Assembly: GCA_006218025.1 (NCBI GenBank) | Contig: VBWA01000027.1 | Span: 1 to 37,351 of the forward strand | Direction: 5' to 3' | Source of the DNA: Rhodocyclaceae bacterium | Lineage (GTDB): Bacteria; Pseudomonadota; Gammaproteobacteria; Burkholderiales; Rhodocyclaceae | Length of the DNA: 37,351 bases | Notes under the pieces: model-generated | Told to the model about the DNA's origin: nothing | The model's input: the letters and a program-made list of their open reading frames with translations, nothing else | The model's database searches: none | Part shown: positions 24,930-32,835 of the stretch, piece by piece | Position numbering within the stretch: the first letter of the stretch is position 1 | Layout: the number at the start of each line of letters is the position of its first letter | Position numbers and translations under genes: made by a program

Positions 24930-25709
24930 ATGAAACCGAATACACGTGTGGAAGCAGGGAAACAAAACGGTACGGCATCTCGTGAAGATTCTCCGTCCAT
25001 GACGGAAGACAAGACGTCGCAACCGGCCATGGACGAGGAAAGGCTGCCGTTCCGCGTCGGGATAGTCCGCAACGAGGATGAACTGGAAAAGGCGGTTTCG
25101 ATTCGCCACGAAGCCTATGAGCGGCATATCCCGACGGTCGCGGCGCTGCTGGAAAAAGCCGAGGACTACGACAACGAGCCCGGTTCGGCGGTACTGCTGG
25201 CGCAATCCAAGCTGGATGGTTCGCCCCTGGGCACGATGCGGATCCAGACCAACCGCTACCGCAAGCTGGCGCTGGAACAGTCGGTGACATTGCCCCCATG
25301 GCTGCAAGGCAGGAGCCAGGCGGAAGCCACCCGTCTTGGCGTGGCCCACAGCAGCATGGGACCGATGGTCAAGACGGCGCTGTTCAAGGCCTACTACCAC
25401 TACTGCCTGCGGGAGCAGATCGAATGGCTGGTCATTGCGGCCCGCTCGCCAATGGATGAGCAGTATGAGTCGCTGCTGATGAAGGATGTGTTTCCCGGCG
25501 GCGAATTCACGCCGATGCTGCATGCCGGAAATATCCCGCATCGGGTACTGGCACTCAGGGTCGACCGCGTAGAACCTGAGTGGCGCCAGGCCAGGCATCC
25601 GCTATACGGCTTCTTTTTCCATACGCACCACGCCGATATCGATTTGCACGACAAGGAGGCCCCGGCGCCAGACGAGGAGGGCTGTCCAGCCTCGACTAAC
25701 GCCAATTGA
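24930..25709 (+). CDS. FeeM/LuxI-like N-acyltransferase, paralogue 1
   Basis: A 259-residue protein of the GNAT-fold N-acyl amino acid synthase (FeeM) group, relatives of LuxI autoinducer synthases. The first 35 or so residues are polar and disordered-looking. The core runs from LPFRVGIVRNEDELEKAVSIRHEAYERH (about 35-62), through GTMRIQTNR and AEATRLGV (the ExxR-like motif), to DVFPGGEFTPMLHAGNIPHRVLAL near 185-208. AAGGA lies nine bases before the ATG. It is followed by a GGDEF-EAL sensor, and the pair is duplicated downstream. The likely reaction is acylation of an amino acid or amine with a fatty acyl group from ACP; substrate and product are unknown. Confidence 0.78.
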   Translation: MKPNTRVEAGKQNGTASREDSPSMTEDKTSQPAMDEERLPFRVGIVRNEDELEKAVSIRHEAYERHIPTVAALLEKAEDYDNEPGSAVLLAQSKLDGSPLGTMRIQTNRYRKLALEQSVTLPPWLQGRSQAEATRLGVAHSSMGPMVKTALFKAYYHYCLREQIEWLVIAARSPMDEQYESLLMKDVFPGGEFTPMLHAGNIPHRVLALRVDRVEPEWRQARHPLYGFFFHTHHADIDLHDKEAPAPDEEGCPASTNAN

Positions 25710-25788
25710 TTTAAGCTGAATCTGTATGGCGGTAGAATCGCGGCTCGAAGCTGCCGGGTTTCTACTGCCACTGTTTGGGACAACAAAT

Positions 25789-28722
25789 ATGCGACGACCA
25801 TTTGGATCAGGCATCAGTACGGCGGTTGATACATTTCTGTACCGCCTTTCGGTGTATGGCATTCCTGTGGCTATTGGCATGGCATCGCTGGGCGCGCTGC
25901 TCCTGTTGCCGAATCAATATCCGCTGCAAGGCGCCAGTCGCCTTGAGCTAAACTCGTTCGAGCAGGGCGAGCAGACCCTGACGCCGCGCCAGGCGCTGGC
26001 GCGCTTGACCGACAAATCCGATCCGCCCCAACTCAATACGCGCCTGTCGGAGTCGCCGTTCTGGTTCAGCTTCGTGGCGCCGGCCAGCGAGCAGCCGGCA
26101 ATCGTGGAGTTTCCCTCCCGACATGCGCTGGATACCGCGTGCTGGAGCACGGCCGACCTGAGCCCCCTGGGCGCGGCGACGCGCACCGCGGCGGCGGGTG
26201 CCATGACTGCGACGAAGACCGGCTTTGCGCTGGCACTCGGGCAACTGCCGGCGCCAACCCGTGTGCTGTGCCAGGCCAGGCACACCGGTCCCGCCCATAT
26301 CTCTGCAACCCTGTGGCCGGCGGAGCCGTTCCGGCTGTCGCAACTGAAATTTCATCGCAACTCGGGTTTGCTGGACGGCGGCCTGATCGTACTCTCGCTG
26401 TTCGTGCTGCTGACCGCGATCGTCAGCCGCGAGTGGCTGTACGTGCTGTTTGCCGCCTGGCTGGTCGCCAACCTGCGCATGGCGACACTTTCCGCCGGCT
26501 GGGATGTGCAGTGGCTGGAACGCATGGTGCCTCCGGACTGGACCATTCCGATGCGGAAGCTGACGACGTGCGCATATTATCTTTTGACCATAACCCTTTT
26601 CAGCCGGCTGTTTCGCCACGATCTGAAGGGGATGAAATACACCCTGTTGTTGCGCGTTGCGCAGTGGTCGTGTCTGCCCCTGCTGCTGGCGGCGATAAGC
26701 TTTCCGTTCGCACATTACCTGCCCTTGCTGTGGGTATCGAGCGCCTATACCGCCGGGGTGATCTTCTTTCTCCTTGCCCGCATCCTGATGCTGACGCGCT
26801 CCACGGTCGCGATGTGGTATGGCGCGGGGCTCGCCGTCGCAGTGCTTGCCAGCCTCAACGAAGTCGTGGCGGCCGCTTTGGGCTACCGCGACCTGATCGG
26901 CACCGTCAATAGCGTGACGGCGGCCCTGGTATCGAGCCTGCTGGCCGCACTGGCCATTGCCGAGCAGATGCGACTGGAGCGGCAGGAGCGAAGGAAGGCG
27001 CAGGATGAGTTGCGCAACACCTATGAAGCCATTCCAATCGGGCTGTTTTCGCTGGACGAACAAGGACGCATCGTCCAGGACAATCCTGCCTTCAGGACCA
27101 TGCTGGGAAAGCATGCGGGCGACGTCGCGCACTGGGGCGACGGCCTGGAAACCGACGCCTGGGAACGCTTGCAGGCCCTGGTCGACGATCCGGCCATGGA
27201 GGACATGGAGTTGCGGAGCCTCGCCGGTCACGGGGGAAGTCCACGCAGCTTCCTGGTCAGAGCGACGCGAGTCAAGGAGCGGATCGAGGGTTCGTTGCAG
27301 GACATCACGGCACGCGTCGAAGCGACTGAAAAGCTGCGTTTCCTGGCCGACCATGATCCATTGACCGGTATCTTCAACCGGCGCGGCATCGAGAAGACCT
27401 TCGAAGCGGCAAACAGTTCGCTTGCCGATGGCCATACGATGGCGCTGGCCTACCTGGACCTGGATCGATTCAAACTGATCAATGACCTTTTTGGGCATCT
27501 CGCCGGCGACATGGTGCTGAAAAAGGTCTGCGAGCGCATCAACATGATTCTGGTCGACGGACAGGTGCTCGGCCGCGTCGGCGGGGACGAGTTCGTGGTG
27601 ATTTTCCCGGACGGCCCGATCGACTCGGCCGACGGCATATGCCGACAACTTGTTGCCGGAATTTCCTCGGAAGCTTTCACGGTCGGGACGCGGGCATTTC
27701 AGGTCAAGTGCTCGATCGGCCTGGTCGAAGTCGCCGCAGGAACCAGGGAAGACGATGCCGTATCGCTGGCGGACCGCGCCTGCCGAAAGGCCAAGACCGA
27801 GCACGACGGCAACGTGGTGGTGTACCGGCAGGACATGGCGGTGTACGCGGAACGCACGGCGGAATTGCGCCTGATCCAGCGCCTGGACATGCCCCGTCCC
27901 GAGGGACTGTTCCTGATGATGCAGCCGATCATGTCCTTGCGGGATCCCCACGGATCGCTCAATTTCGAAGTTCTGCTGCGCATGCGCGATCATGACAATT
28001 CGATCGTGCCGGCCTGGAAAGTCATCACCGCGGCGGAACGCAACGGCCGCATCGCGACGATCGACAAATGGGTGCTCACGACAGCGCTGGAGTGGCTCGC
28101 CACCCATGCCGAAATTCTCAAGAACTCGAGTTACGTGTCGATAAATCTGAGCGGCGGTTCGCTCAACGACGAGAATTTCATCGAGGAGGCATTTGCCATC
28201 CTGGCGCGCCATGGCCCCACGGTGGAGCGGCTTTGCATCGAAATCACCGAGAGCGTGGCGCTGCACGACCTCGCCAATACCCGGCACTTCATCGACGGCA
28301 TCCGGAAGTACGGTGCGAAACTCGCCCTCGACGATTTTGGCGCCGGTTACACGTCTTTCTCCTATCTCAGGAGCCTGCCGGCCGATGCGATCAAGATCGA
28401 CGGTGCCTATGTCAAGGACTTGCTGGTCCATCCGGCCAATCAGGCGATTGTTCAGGCGATTGTCGATCTCACCCGCAATCTGGGCATGAAAAGCATCGCC
28501 GAATGGGCCGAAGATGTCCCCACGCTCAAGGCTCTGGCGGAGATGGGTGTCGATTATGTGCAAGGCTACGTGGTGTCCGTGCCGCTGCTGCCGGAAAGAA
28601 TACTGCTGGCCGGTTCCGCCGCGGACTGCATCGAAGACCAGAGCACGGCCCGCTTCGTCAGGGACTCGCTACCCGGAATTCGGGCGCGCGCCAATCAACC
28701 CACCCCCTATATTCTGAACTGA
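25789..28722 (+). CDS. Membrane sensor with PAS, GGDEF and EAL domains, paralogue 1
   Basis: A 977-residue c-di-GMP turnover enzyme. An N-terminal membrane helix leads to a periplasmic domain (about 40-200) with SPFWFSF, resembling 7TMR-DISM extracellular sensors. A multi-span membrane region (about 205-395) and a PAS domain follow (TYEAIPIGLFSLDEQGRIVQDNPAF, about 410-430). GGDEF is intact at 598-602 with no RxxD inhibitory site at the usual place. The EAL domain has EVLLR (Glu727) with INLS, EITES, DDFGAGYTSF, KIDG, IAEWAE and QGY all present, so both activities may be retained. An ATG at 25726 is in frame; 25789 is preferred for its GGGA and its spacing, like the paralogue's. Confidence 0.85.
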   Translation: MRRPFGSGISTAVDTFLYRLSVYGIPVAIGMASLGALLLLPNQYPLQGASRLELNSFEQGEQTLTPRQALARLTDKSDPPQLNTRLSESPFWFSFVAPASEQPAIVEFPSRHALDTACWSTADLSPLGAATRTAAAGAMTATKTGFALALGQLPAPTRVLCQARHTGPAHISATLWPAEPFRLSQLKFHRNSGLLDGGLIVLSLFVLLTAIVSREWLYVLFAAWLVANLRMATLSAGWDVQWLERMVPPDWTIPMRKLTTCAYYLLTITLFSRLFRHDLKGMKYTLLLRVAQWSCLPLLLAAISFPFAHYLPLLWVSSAYTAGVIFFLLARILMLTRSTVAMWYGAGLAVAVLASLNEVVAAALGYRDLIGTVNSVTAALVSSLLAALAIAEQMRLERQERRKAQDELRNTYEAIPIGLFSLDEQGRIVQDNPAFRTMLGKHAGDVAHWGDGLETDAWERLQALVDDPAMEDMELRSLAGHGGSPRSFLVRATRVKERIEGSLQDITARVEATEKLRFLADHDPLTGIFNRRGIEKTFEAANSSLADGHTMALAYLDLDRFKLINDLFGHLAGDMVLKKVCERINMILVDGQVLGRVGGDEFVVIFPDGPIDSADGICRQLVAGISSEAFTVGTRAFQVKCSIGLVEVAAGTREDDAVSLADRACRKAKTEHDGNVVVYRQDMAVYAERTAELRLIQRLDMPRPEGLFLMMQPIMSLRDPHGSLNFEVLLRMRDHDNSIVPAWKVITAAERNGRIATIDKWVLTTALEWLATHAEILKNSSYVSINLSGGSLNDENFIEEAFAILARHGPTVERLCIEITESVALHDLANTRHFIDGIRKYGAKLALDDFGAGYTSFSYLRSLPADAIKIDGAYVKDLLVHPANQAIVQAIVDLTRNLGMKSIAEWAEDVPTLKALAEMGVDYVQGYVVSVPLLPERILLAGSAADCIEDQSTARFVRDSLPGIRARANQPTPYILN

Positions 28723-28766
28723 GCAAGCCCACGCGCCCGGGCGAATCCGTCAAGGGATCTGATCGA

Positions 28767-28869
28767 GCGTCGGCTTCCGCTACGGCATGGCGGCACTGTG
28801 GTCGAAAATGTCATGAGCGAAACCGTGACCGGCGAATTCACCGATTTCGAGCTGCGACCGACGGGCTGA
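28767..28869 (+). pseudogene. Acylphosphatase fragment with 130-base internal deletion
   Basis: The first 28 bases are identical to acyP 24408-24435 (start GCGTCGGCTTCCGCTACGGC). The remainder matches acyP 24563-24640 at roughly 85% by eye and ends with a stop at the equivalent place. The missing 130 bases lie between two GGCGGC hexamers in acyP, so deletion by microhomology is likely and shifts the frame. The fragment has no start region. It precedes the second acyltransferase gene exactly as intact acyP precedes the first. Confidence 0.88.
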
Positions 28870-28974
28870 ATAGCCCCGCAACGCCCGGCGGACTGTGGTT
28901 AATTCCACACCAATTGCACTGCAACATGCCTCTCCCTCTTGTCACTTAAGTTAGAAACAGGCATATTCGACGCC

Positions 28975-29697
28975 ATGCCCTCGAAATCTAAAACTCAATC
29001 CAGCCTTTCGGAACGCCTGCCCTTTGTCGTGCGCTGCGTGCGCGACGAGTCGGAACTCGAGAAAGCGGTATCAATCCGCCGCAGCGCTTACGGGCGCCAC
29101 GTTCCGGAGTTGGCGGCGCGATTTGCAACGCCCGAGCCCAGCGACCTCGATGGCAGCAGCCGTGTCCTGGTGGCCCTGTCGAGGGTCGACGGTGCGCCGC
29201 TGGGCAGCATGCGCTTTCGCACCAACCAGAACCAGCCGCTGGATCTCGAACACTCCGTGACCTTGCCCGGGAAGCTCTCGGGCAGAGTCCTGGCGGAAGC
29301 GACACGCCTTGCAGTCACCCAGGCGGCCGTAGGACGGGTGGTGAAGGCCATGCTCATGAAGAGCATGTTCCTGTATTGCGAGGCCAACAGCGTTGACTGC
29401 ATCGTGGCTGCCGCCCGCACGCCGATGGACCGGTTCTACCACTGGCTGCTGTTCGAGGATGTCTTTCCCGGCGGCGAGTTTATCCCGATGGCCCATGCGG
29501 GCATGATCCCGCACCGGGTCATGATGTGCGACGTGGTCGCAACCAAGCGCCGCTGGATCGAAGCCGACCATCCATGGTTCGACTTGTTCTTCCGGGCCCA
29601 CCATCCGGACATCGAATTCGCTCTGGGCGCGAAAACCGCCGCCGGGCGCGATCATGACAGCGAAGAGGAAGCAGCAGCTTCGATGTCATTGCGCTGA
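28975..29697 (+). CDS. FeeM/LuxI-like N-acyltransferase, paralogue 2
   Basis: A 240-residue paralogue of the 24930 gene, about half identical by eye through the core. Shared blocks are LEKAVSIR, RVDGAPLGSMRFRTN (versus KLDGSPLGTMRIQTN), SVTLP, AEATRL, DVFPGGEF.PM.HAG.IPHRV and the HHPDI tail. It lacks most of the polar N-terminal extension. ATG 28975 is chosen; an in-frame TTG at 28939 would add 12 residues. It is followed after 67 bases by its own GGDEF-EAL partner. The chemistry is as for paralogue 1, with substitutions between the blocks that could change the acyl or amine substrate. Confidence 0.77.
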   Translation: MPSKSKTQSSLSERLPFVVRCVRDESELEKAVSIRRSAYGRHVPELAARFATPEPSDLDGSSRVLVALSRVDGAPLGSMRFRTNQNQPLDLEHSVTLPGKLSGRVLAEATRLAVTQAAVGRVVKAMLMKSMFLYCEANSVDCIVAAARTPMDRFYHWLLFEDVFPGGEFIPMAHAGMIPHRVMMCDVVATKRRWIEADHPWFDLFFRAHHPDIEFALGAKTAAGRDHDSEEEAAASMSLR

Positions 29698-29764
29698 CAC
29701 GCGCCATTCGGTTCCGAGGAATGGCAGTGAACCGATGTAGACCGACGGCGCGGATTCCGATTCA

Positions 29765-32755
29765 ATGAGTCCTCGTCGCGTTCGCCGATTGTTGCTTTTG
29801 GCTTCGCGGGATATTGTCCGCGGGTTCCTGCGGCGCAATTCCACCTGGCTGGAACGGCTTTGCGTCATTGGCCTTCCGTTCGCGCTGGCTTGCGTGATGG
29901 CGCTGGCGCTGGTGAATTGGGAGTCCGACGGCCCGCTCGGCAACGCCGTCGACGTGCCGTTCACTGCCATGGTCTTTTCCCCGGATGATGGCGGTATCAA
30001 ACCCGCCACGGCCCGCGAGGCCCTAGGCGGAATCCAGCCGGTTTCATCCTTCGACACACAGCTGTCGGAAGCGCCTGTCTGGTTCAGTTTCACGCCGCCG
30101 GTGCTCTCCGCCGACACGGCAGGCCCGCCGCTCGTTTACTTCCCGTCCCGCCATGCGCGCACGCTTTCCTGCTGGCGTGGTACCGCGTTGACCCCGCTGG
30201 GCAGCGCGACGCGTACCGGTACCAACGGGGCGCTGACATTGGCAAACGCCGGTTTCGCAACGACCTCCGTCGATCTCTCCAGCGTGCCGATCCTGTGCCG
30301 TGCCACATTCGTCGGCCCCGCCCGCCTTTCGGTCGCGGCCTGGAGATCCGCGGATTTCGACCGGACGGTGCAGGTTTTCGCCAACGACATGGGCATGCTC
30401 GAGGGCGGCCTGACGGTGCTGGCCGTGTTCATGCTGCTGGCCGCGATTGTCAATCGCGAACCCGTCTACCTGGTGTTCGTGGCCTGGTTGCTGGTCAATG
30501 CCCGGCTGGGCGCAATTTCCGCCGGATGGGATACGCACTGGCTCGGCCATCAGGTGCCGGCAGCATGGCTGGACGGGATACGCAAGTTCGTGCTGGCGGC
30601 GAATTTCCCGCTGACGGCCTACCTGTTCCTGCGGTTGTTGCGCAAGGACCTAGACCGGATCGACAGCCGGACGGTGCAGCAAGGACTGGAACTGCTCTAC
30701 ATTCCGATGTTCGTCGGCGCGCTTTTCCTGCCGTACCGGCAGTTCATTCCAATGCTGTGGCTCGGCTCCGTGGTCGGCTATGGCATCATCGTCTATCTGT
30801 TGGCGCGCATCCTGCTGGTTTCGCAGTCCCGCATCGCCCTCTGGTTCGCGGCGTCGCTGGCGGTGACCGCGATTGCCGCCTTTGCCGAAATAATCCGGGC
30901 GATGCTGGGTATGCCGGGACTTATCCCCTACGTCAACAGCGTCACCGCTGCACTCTGTTCCGGCCTGCTGGCGGCGACGGCGCTGGCCGAGCAGATGCGC
31001 AGTGAACGATCGGGCCGCGAGGAGGCCGAGGTCGCCCTGCGCAAGACCTATGATCAGGTTCCGGTCGCTTTCTTCACTGCCGACGCGACAGGGCGAATTC
31101 TGCGCGGCAACCCGGCCCTCGGTCGCCTTCTCGGCCAGCAGGCGCTGGACGGCAAGGCACACTGGCAGCGGCTCTTCGAGCCCGGGACATGGGAGTCGCT
31201 CAGCCTGACGCTGACCCAAAGCCCGCGAGCGCAATTGCGCTTCCAGTCCATCACCCAGGATGCCTGGTACGAGGTGCGGGCTTCGATCGGAGATGGACTG
31301 ATCGAGGGATCGATCGAGGACATCACCGAATCCGTCACCGCCAATCGCAAGTTGATGTATCTGGCCGACCACGACCAGCTTACGGGGGCGCTGAGCCGGC
31401 GCGCGATCGAACAGGCGCTGCGCGGCGCGATCCGGTCCGCCGGCCCATTGGCGCATAGCACGCTGGCCTATATGGATCTGGATCGGTTCAAGACGGTCAA
31501 CGATCTTTTCGGGCACACCGCCGGTGACGCGGTACTGCGCCAGTTCTGCGCCCAGGTCGTCAAGTCGCTCGGGGCCGACCATCTGCTCGGCCGCATCGGT
31601 GGCGATGAGTTTCTGATCCTGTTCAATGGCCTGGCGTTGGCGGAAGCCGGAGCAAAATGTCGCGAGCTGGTCGATCAAGTCGACGGCAGCTCGTTCCGGG
31701 TCAACGACCTGGCTTTCCGTATCGGCGTGTCCTTCGGCGCCGTGGAGGTCACGGCCGGGCTCGAGGTGGCGGATCTGATCTCCGCCGCCGATCGCGCGTG
31801 TCGCGAGGCCAAGCGCAAGTCCATCGCCGGCCATGTCGTTACCTACGGCGCAGACGCGCCCGCGTTTCAGGAACATGAGGAGGAACGGGCGCTGGTGGCC
31901 CGCCTTACACCGGAACAAGCGCCAAAATTCCTCGCCATCGCGATGCAGCCGATCATGTCGCTGCGCGATCCCTTTGGCGCGCTGGATTTCGAGGTGCTGC
32001 TGCGGGCGCGAGCACCGGACGGCACGGTGATGCCGGCGGGCCGGGTGATCGCGGTCGCCGAGGCGCACGGTCGCGTCGGGGTGATCGATCGATGGGTGCT
32101 GCGTGAAGTGCTGGAATGGCTCGACACCAATCTCGCACAACTGACCGCCACCCGTTTTGTGACCATGAATTTCTCCGGCGCCTCGATCAACGACGAGCAG
32201 TTCATGGCCGACGCCTACGCCATGCTGCGCGCCCACCCGCGCGCCGCCAGCCGTCTTTGCGCGGAGATCACCGAAGGAGTCGCCTTGCGCGACTTCGACC
32301 AGACGCGGCGGGTGATCGAACGACTGCGCGAGTTCGACGTAAAACTCGCACTGGACGACTTCGGTGCCGGCTACACATCCTTCATGTACCTGAGCGACCT
32401 CCAGGCGGATGTCATCAAGATCGACGGCGCGATCGTCGAATCGGCGGCTCGCCACCCGTCGCGCCTGTCCATCGTGCAAGCCATCAGCGACCTGTCGCGC
32501 AACCTTGGCATGCGCTCGATCGCCGAATGGGTCGAGGACGCAGAGACTCTGCGCGCCATGGCCGAAGTGGGCATCGACTACATCCAGGGCTTCGGCATCG
32601 CGAAGCCGATGGCGCCGGCAGAGATTCTGCTGGGCCCCCATGCCGCGCACTGGATCAGCGATCCCGCGATCAGGAAGGCGCTGGTCGATATCCAGGCGAA
32701 CCGCTCGGTAGTCGACGATGGCATCACCTTCAGTACCGGCAAGAACCTGCACTAG
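29765..32755 (+). CDS. Membrane sensor with PAS, GGDEF and EAL domains, paralogue 2
   Basis: A 996-residue paralogue of the 25789 gene with the same order: N-terminal membrane anchor, periplasmic sensor (LSEAPVWFSF near 105), multi-span membrane region, PAS (TYDQVPVAFFTADATGRILRGNPAL), GGDEF (intact at 612-616, no I-site) and EAL (EVLLR with Glu743, MNFS, EITEG, DDFGAGYTSF, KIDG, IAEWVE, QGF). Similarity is strongest in the GGDEF-EAL half and weakest in the periplasmic part, suggesting the two proteins sense different or differently modified ligands. It may make and degrade c-di-GMP at the inner membrane. The start at 29765 has no strong ribosome site. Confidence 0.86.
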   Translation: MSPRRVRRLLLLASRDIVRGFLRRNSTWLERLCVIGLPFALACVMALALVNWESDGPLGNAVDVPFTAMVFSPDDGGIKPATAREALGGIQPVSSFDTQLSEAPVWFSFTPPVLSADTAGPPLVYFPSRHARTLSCWRGTALTPLGSATRTGTNGALTLANAGFATTSVDLSSVPILCRATFVGPARLSVAAWRSADFDRTVQVFANDMGMLEGGLTVLAVFMLLAAIVNREPVYLVFVAWLLVNARLGAISAGWDTHWLGHQVPAAWLDGIRKFVLAANFPLTAYLFLRLLRKDLDRIDSRTVQQGLELLYIPMFVGALFLPYRQFIPMLWLGSVVGYGIIVYLLARILLVSQSRIALWFAASLAVTAIAAFAEIIRAMLGMPGLIPYVNSVTAALCSGLLAATALAEQMRSERSGREEAEVALRKTYDQVPVAFFTADATGRILRGNPALGRLLGQQALDGKAHWQRLFEPGTWESLSLTLTQSPRAQLRFQSITQDAWYEVRASIGDGLIEGSIEDITESVTANRKLMYLADHDQLTGALSRRAIEQALRGAIRSAGPLAHSTLAYMDLDRFKTVNDLFGHTAGDAVLRQFCAQVVKSLGADHLLGRIGGDEFLILFNGLALAEAGAKCRELVDQVDGSSFRVNDLAFRIGVSFGAVEVTAGLEVADLISAADRACREAKRKSIAGHVVTYGADAPAFQEHEEERALVARLTPEQAPKFLAIAMQPIMSLRDPFGALDFEVLLRARAPDGTVMPAGRVIAVAEAHGRVGVIDRWVLREVLEWLDTNLAQLTATRFVTMNFSGASINDEQFMADAYAMLRAHPRAASRLCAEITEGVALRDFDQTRRVIERLREFDVKLALDDFGAGYTSFMYLSDLQADVIKIDGAIVESAARHPSRLSIVQAISDLSRNLGMRSIAEWVEDAETLRAMAEVGIDYIQGFGIAKPMAPAEILLGPHAAHWISDPAIRKALVDIQANRSVVDDGITFSTGKNLH

Positions 32756-32835
32756 GCCTCGCCCGGGCAGCTGAACTCGCACGCGGGCTTTGCCGAGCCG
32801 ACTTTCGCCGCGCCGGCCCATGCCATAATCAAGCG

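Noticed and set aside
32756-32835. A promoter in the gap before the CHASE2 gene
   Set aside because: Only a CATAAT-like hexamer near 32824 is visible, with no convincing -35, so a promoter is not claimed.
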